A DNA stretch of 64,000 nt from Leifsonia shinshuensis (GTDB lineage Bacteria > Actinomycetota > Actinomycetes > Actinomycetales > Microbacteriaceae): positions 2,914,001-2,978,000 of the forward strand of contig NZ_CP043641.1 in NCBI RefSeq assembly GCF_014217625.1. The letters are read 5' to 3'. This document shows, piece by piece, positions 61,075 to 64,000 of the stretch. Position numbers and translations under genes: made by a program. Position 1 is the first letter of the stretch. Each line of letters begins with the position of its first letter. The notes beneath the pieces were generated by a model. The model did not search any database and was not told the DNA's origin. It saw only the letters and a list, made by a program, of their open reading frames with translations.

Positions 61075-62331
61075 GTGACCGCTCCCGCCTCGCCTCCGCC
61101 CGGCGCCCTCGCGCGGCGACTGAACCTGGGCGACGCCGTGGTGATCGGCCTCGGCTCGATGATCGGCGCCGGGATCTTCGCGTCCTTCGCTCCGGCCGCG
61201 GCCGCCGCGGGTGCGGGACTGCTGATCGGCCTGGTGCTGGCCGGGTTCATCGCGTTCTGCAACGCGACCTCCTCCGCGCAGCTGGCGGCGCAGTACCCGA
61301 CCTCGGGCGGCACCTACGTCTACGGACGCGAACGGCTCGGCGAATGGCCCGGCTTCGTCGCCGGCTGGTCGTTCGTCGTCGGAAAGACCGCGAGCTCGGC
61401 GGCCATGGCGATCACTTTCGCCACGTACGCGGTGCCGACGGTGTGGGTGAAGCCGGTCGCCATCCTCGCTGTCATCGTGCTGACCGTCGTCAACACGCTC
61501 GGGATCACGCGGACCGCCCTCCTCACCCGCATCCTCGTCGCGGTCGCCCTCCTCGCCCTCACCCTGGCCGTCGTCATCGGCTTCACCCACACCGCGGCGA
61601 GCGCCACCACCCCCGGCACGCCCCCGACGGTCTACGGCGTCCTCCAGTCGGCCGGGTTCCTCTTCTTCGCGTTCGCCGGCTACGCCCGGATCGCGACCAT
61701 GGGCGAGGAGGTCGTGGACCCGGCCCGCACCATCCCGCGCGCTATCACCACCGCACTCACGATCGCACTGGTCGTCTATACGCTCGTCGCCGTCTCCGCC
61801 CTCCACGCGCTCGGCCCCGCCGGACTCGCGTCGTCCCCGGCCCCACTCAGCGCGGTCGCCGACGCGACGGGCGCGGACTGGCCCGGCATCGTCATCCGGA
61901 TCGGCGCCGCCGCGGCCGCCCTCGGCGCGCTCCTGGCGATGATCGCCGGCATCGGCCGCACGAGCCTCGCGATGGCGCGCAACCGCGACCTCCCGGGCTC
62001 GTTCGCCGCGGTTCACCCGCGCTTCCACGTCCCCTACCGCGCCGAACTCGCCCTCGGCCTCGTGGTCTGCGTCCTGGTGGCGGTCACCGACCTCCGCGGC
62101 GCGATCGGCTTCTCGTCGTTCGGCGTGCTCCTCTATTACTTCGTCGCGAACCTGTCGGCATGGACGCAGGACCGGTCGCGGCGGCGCTACCCGCGGGCGC
62201 TGGCCGTCGTGGGCGCAGTGGGGTGCCTGGTGCTGGTGGTGACGCTGCCGGTGGGGGCGATCGTCGCGGGGATCGTGGTGCTCGCGGTGGGGGTGGGGTA
62301 TCGGGTGGTGCGGTTGCGGGTCGCCCGCTGA
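61075..62331 (+). CDS. APC-family amino acid permease
   Basis: This 418-residue permease has 12 helices and the APC motif VIGLGSMIGAGIFASF in helix 1, with FAFAGYARIATMGEEVVDPARTIP in helix 6 and its following loop. The GTG VTAPASPPPG was chosen, since upstream codons are not family-like and lie in the regulatory region. The substrate is not evident. Confidence 0.9.
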   Translation: MTAPASPPPGALARRLNLGDAVVIGLGSMIGAGIFASFAPAAAAAGAGLLIGLVLAGFIAFCNATSSAQLAAQYPTSGGTYVYGRERLGEWPGFVAGWSFVVGKTASSAAMAITFATYAVPTVWVKPVAILAVIVLTVVNTLGITRTALLTRILVAVALLALTLAVVIGFTHTAASATTPGTPPTVYGVLQSAGFLFFAFAGYARIATMGEEVVDPARTIPRAITTALTIALVVYTLVAVSALHALGPAGLASSPAPLSAVADATGADWPGIVIRIGAAAAALGALLAMIAGIGRTSLAMARNRDLPGSFAAVHPRFHVPYRAELALGLVVCVLVAVTDLRGAIGFSSFGVLLYYFVANLSAWTQDRSRRRYPRALAVVGAVGCLVLVVTLPVGAIVAGIVVLAVGVGYRVVRLRVAR

Positions 62332-62363
62332 GACGCGCTATTTACATCGGGTGGCGATTGTAG

Positions 62364-62394
62364 GAACCTCGCAGGTAGCATTCGAATGAGGTTC
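62364..62394 (+). promoter_or_regulatory. Leader hairpin over a ribosome-binding site
   Basis: GAACCTC (62364-62370) pairs with GAGGTTC (62388-62394). The right arm contains the GAGG ribosome-binding site of the following gene, so the hairpin could restrict translation. Confidence 0.4.
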
Positions 62395-62398
62395 ACTC

Positions 62399-64000
62399 AT
62401 GTCTATCCTGCATCGGGCGCGGCCTGTCGCCCTCCTCGCGCTCGCTGCCCTCGCCGGGCTCTCCCTCACCCCCGTCGCGGCCGCCTCCGCCGCCACCACG
62501 CTCGCCACCGATGTGGTGGTCAGCGGACACCAGACGAGCGCCTCCTCGACCGTGGTCTCACCCGCGTTCAGCTCGGCGCAGGGCGGGGAGCTCCTCCTCG
62601 CTTTCGTCACCGCGGACGGACCGGCCATCGCAGGGAGCGAGACGTTCTCCGCGGTCACCGGCGCCGGGCTCACCTGGCAACTCCGCAAACGGGCGAACGC
62701 CCAATACGGGACGGCGGAGATCTGGCAGGCCGTCTCGAACGGCGTAATCAGCAATGCGACCGTCTCGGCCACCCACACAGGCACGGGTCTCGCGGCGATC
62801 ACGGTGGTCAGCTTCACCGGGGCCGATACCGCTGCCGCAGGCGCCGTCGCGGGGGCGAGCGCTGCGACAGGCGCGCCGTCCGCGACGCTCACGACCACCC
62901 GGACGGGGTCCTGGCTGTGGGGGTCGGTGACGATTGGGACACCGCGACGGCACGCACGGTCGGGTCGGGCCAGACGAAGGTGGACGAAGACCTGGCGACA
63001 TCCGGAGACACGTTCTGGACCCAGCGCCAGACCGCGGTGAGCACCGCCGCACCGGCGACCGTCGCCATCAACGACACCGCGCCCACGAGCGACCGCTGGA
63101 ACCTCGCCGCCATAGAAGTACTCCCCGCGAACGGGCAGGACACGGTTCCGCCGAGCGTCAGCATGACCGGTCCGGCCGGCGGCAGCACCGTCGCCGGCAC
63201 TGTCGCGGTGTCGGCGACCGCCACGGACGACGTCGGGGTCGCCTCGGTGCAATTCCTGCTCGACGGCGCTCCGCTTTCGTCCGCTGTCACCAGCTCGCCA
63301 TACACGATCCAGTGGGACAGCACCTCGGTCGCCAACGGAAGCCACAGCCTGTCCGCGATCGCCCGAGACGGCGCCGGCAACCAGGCGACCGCACCGCCCA
63401 TCGCGGTCACCGTCGCCAACACCACGAACGATCCGTCCGTCGTCGGGTCCTGGGGGCCGGTCGTCCCGTGGCCGGAGGTCTCGATCCACGCGGCGCTCAC
63501 AGACACCGGCAAGGTCCTCACCTGGCAGGGCGACTTCTCCCAGAACGGCCAGCAATACCTCCTCGACCCGGTCAGCGGCACCTACATCCAGGTTCCGAAC
63601 GGCGCGGTCGACCTGTTCTGTGCGGGCCAGGCCGTTCTCGCGGACGGGCGCATCGCCGTGATCGGCGGCACCGCGACGAGCGGCGGCCTCGGGATCACAG
63701 CCGTGAACGCCTTCGATCCGGCCACCCAGACCTGGCAGCCCCTGAAATCCATGAACCACCCGCGGTGGTACCCAACGGGCACGACACTCGCCGACGGCCG
63801 CGTCCTCGTCACCTCGGGATCGAACACCAGCTCGACCGACATCGTCAAGATCCCGGAGGTCTACAACCCGCCCACGAACACCTGGACCGACCTCACCGCC
63901 GCGAGCAACGACATCCCGTACTACCCCTTCATGTACCAGTTGCCGGACGGCCGGGTGCTCCAGGCCGGCGCGTCGGAGCAGGCGACGTCCACCCAGACCC
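62399..64000 (+). pseudogene. Secreted galactose-oxidase/kelch-like protein, frameshifted, 3' end outside window
   Basis: A signal peptide (ALLALAALAGLSLTPVAAASA) is followed by an adhesin-like domain, then an Ig-like bacterial domain (PPSVSMTGPAGGSTVAGTV) and the start of a kelch/galactose-oxidase domain (VNAFDPATQTWQPL, GRVLVTSGSN). The reading frame changes in the run of five G at 62919-62923: one extra G would restore WGVGDDWDTATARTVGSGQT and an uninterrupted frame to the right edge. Without it, translation stops at 63038-63040. Either this is a true loss-of-function or phase-variable tract, or a base error in the assembly. Confidence 0.75.

Overview
The window is about 70% G+C, with GTG/TTG starts, many 4-bp ATGA/GTGA gene overlaps, LAXTG sortase signals and actinobacterial gene families (DUF3618, Holin-X, MarP-like protease, class-III type PKS operon). 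This points to an actinobacterium, most likely a soil or plant-associated Microbacteriaceae such as Leifsonia; the genus is inference. No rRNA, tRNA or CRISPR array is visible. It looks chromosomal, with one small mobile element caught inside a transporter gene.

Layout. 1-2484: 3' end of a mannitol PTS operon (mtlA', mtlF, mtlD). 2504-8894: a divergent, IclR-controlled catabolic cluster: N-acyl-D-amino-acid deacylase-like hydrolase, KDPG aldolase and D-serine-dehydratase-like PLP enzyme on the minus strand; KDG kinase, IclR and RidA on the plus strand. Together they read as a route from an N-acylated 2-amino-2-deoxy sugar acid (for example N-acetyl-D-glucosaminate) to pyruvate and glyceraldehyde-3-phosphate. 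8968-11656: a three-gene phenolic-lipid operon (type III PKS, ICMT-like methyltransferase, FAD hydroxylase) of the Streptomyces srsABC type. 11798-16020: an orphan ParB-like protein next to two tandem palindromic 21-bp repeats, then a chaplin-like repeat protein with a sortase anchor and a second secreted Ala/Pro-rich protein. 16025-24620: small transport, stress and envelope genes, including an MFS/MarR pair, two crcB genes behind a fluoride-riboswitch candidate, and a Holin-X/DUF3618/YihY operon. 24686-28798: a membrane-anchored LAS/M15-like metallopeptidase and a NarL-type two-component system.

28987-40658: a mannoside uptake operon (solute-binding protein, two permeases, GH38 alpha-mannosidase) with a ROK repressor nearby and a perfect 23-bp palindrome at its promoter. 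The first permease gene is split by a 3,111-bp element that carries an active-looking tyrosine recombinase, a small HTH protein and a protein with three zinc knuckles fused to a catalytically degenerate recombinase-like fold. Deleting exactly 33089-36199 restores a 321-residue permease in frame. This is the most notable structure in the window.

40775-54097: MarP-like protease, quinone reductase, an MFS/TetR pair with twin operators, AzlCD, a divergent GntR pair sharing a long inverted repeat, and a ChvE/GguAB-type multiple-sugar ABC operon under a second ROK regulator. 54200-64000: AroE-like protein, OhrR-type regulator, 2H phosphoesterase, MerR, DHFR-like protein, two MarR-controlled modules, an APC permease, and the 5' part of a secreted galactose-oxidase-like protein interrupted by a one-base frameshift in a G run.
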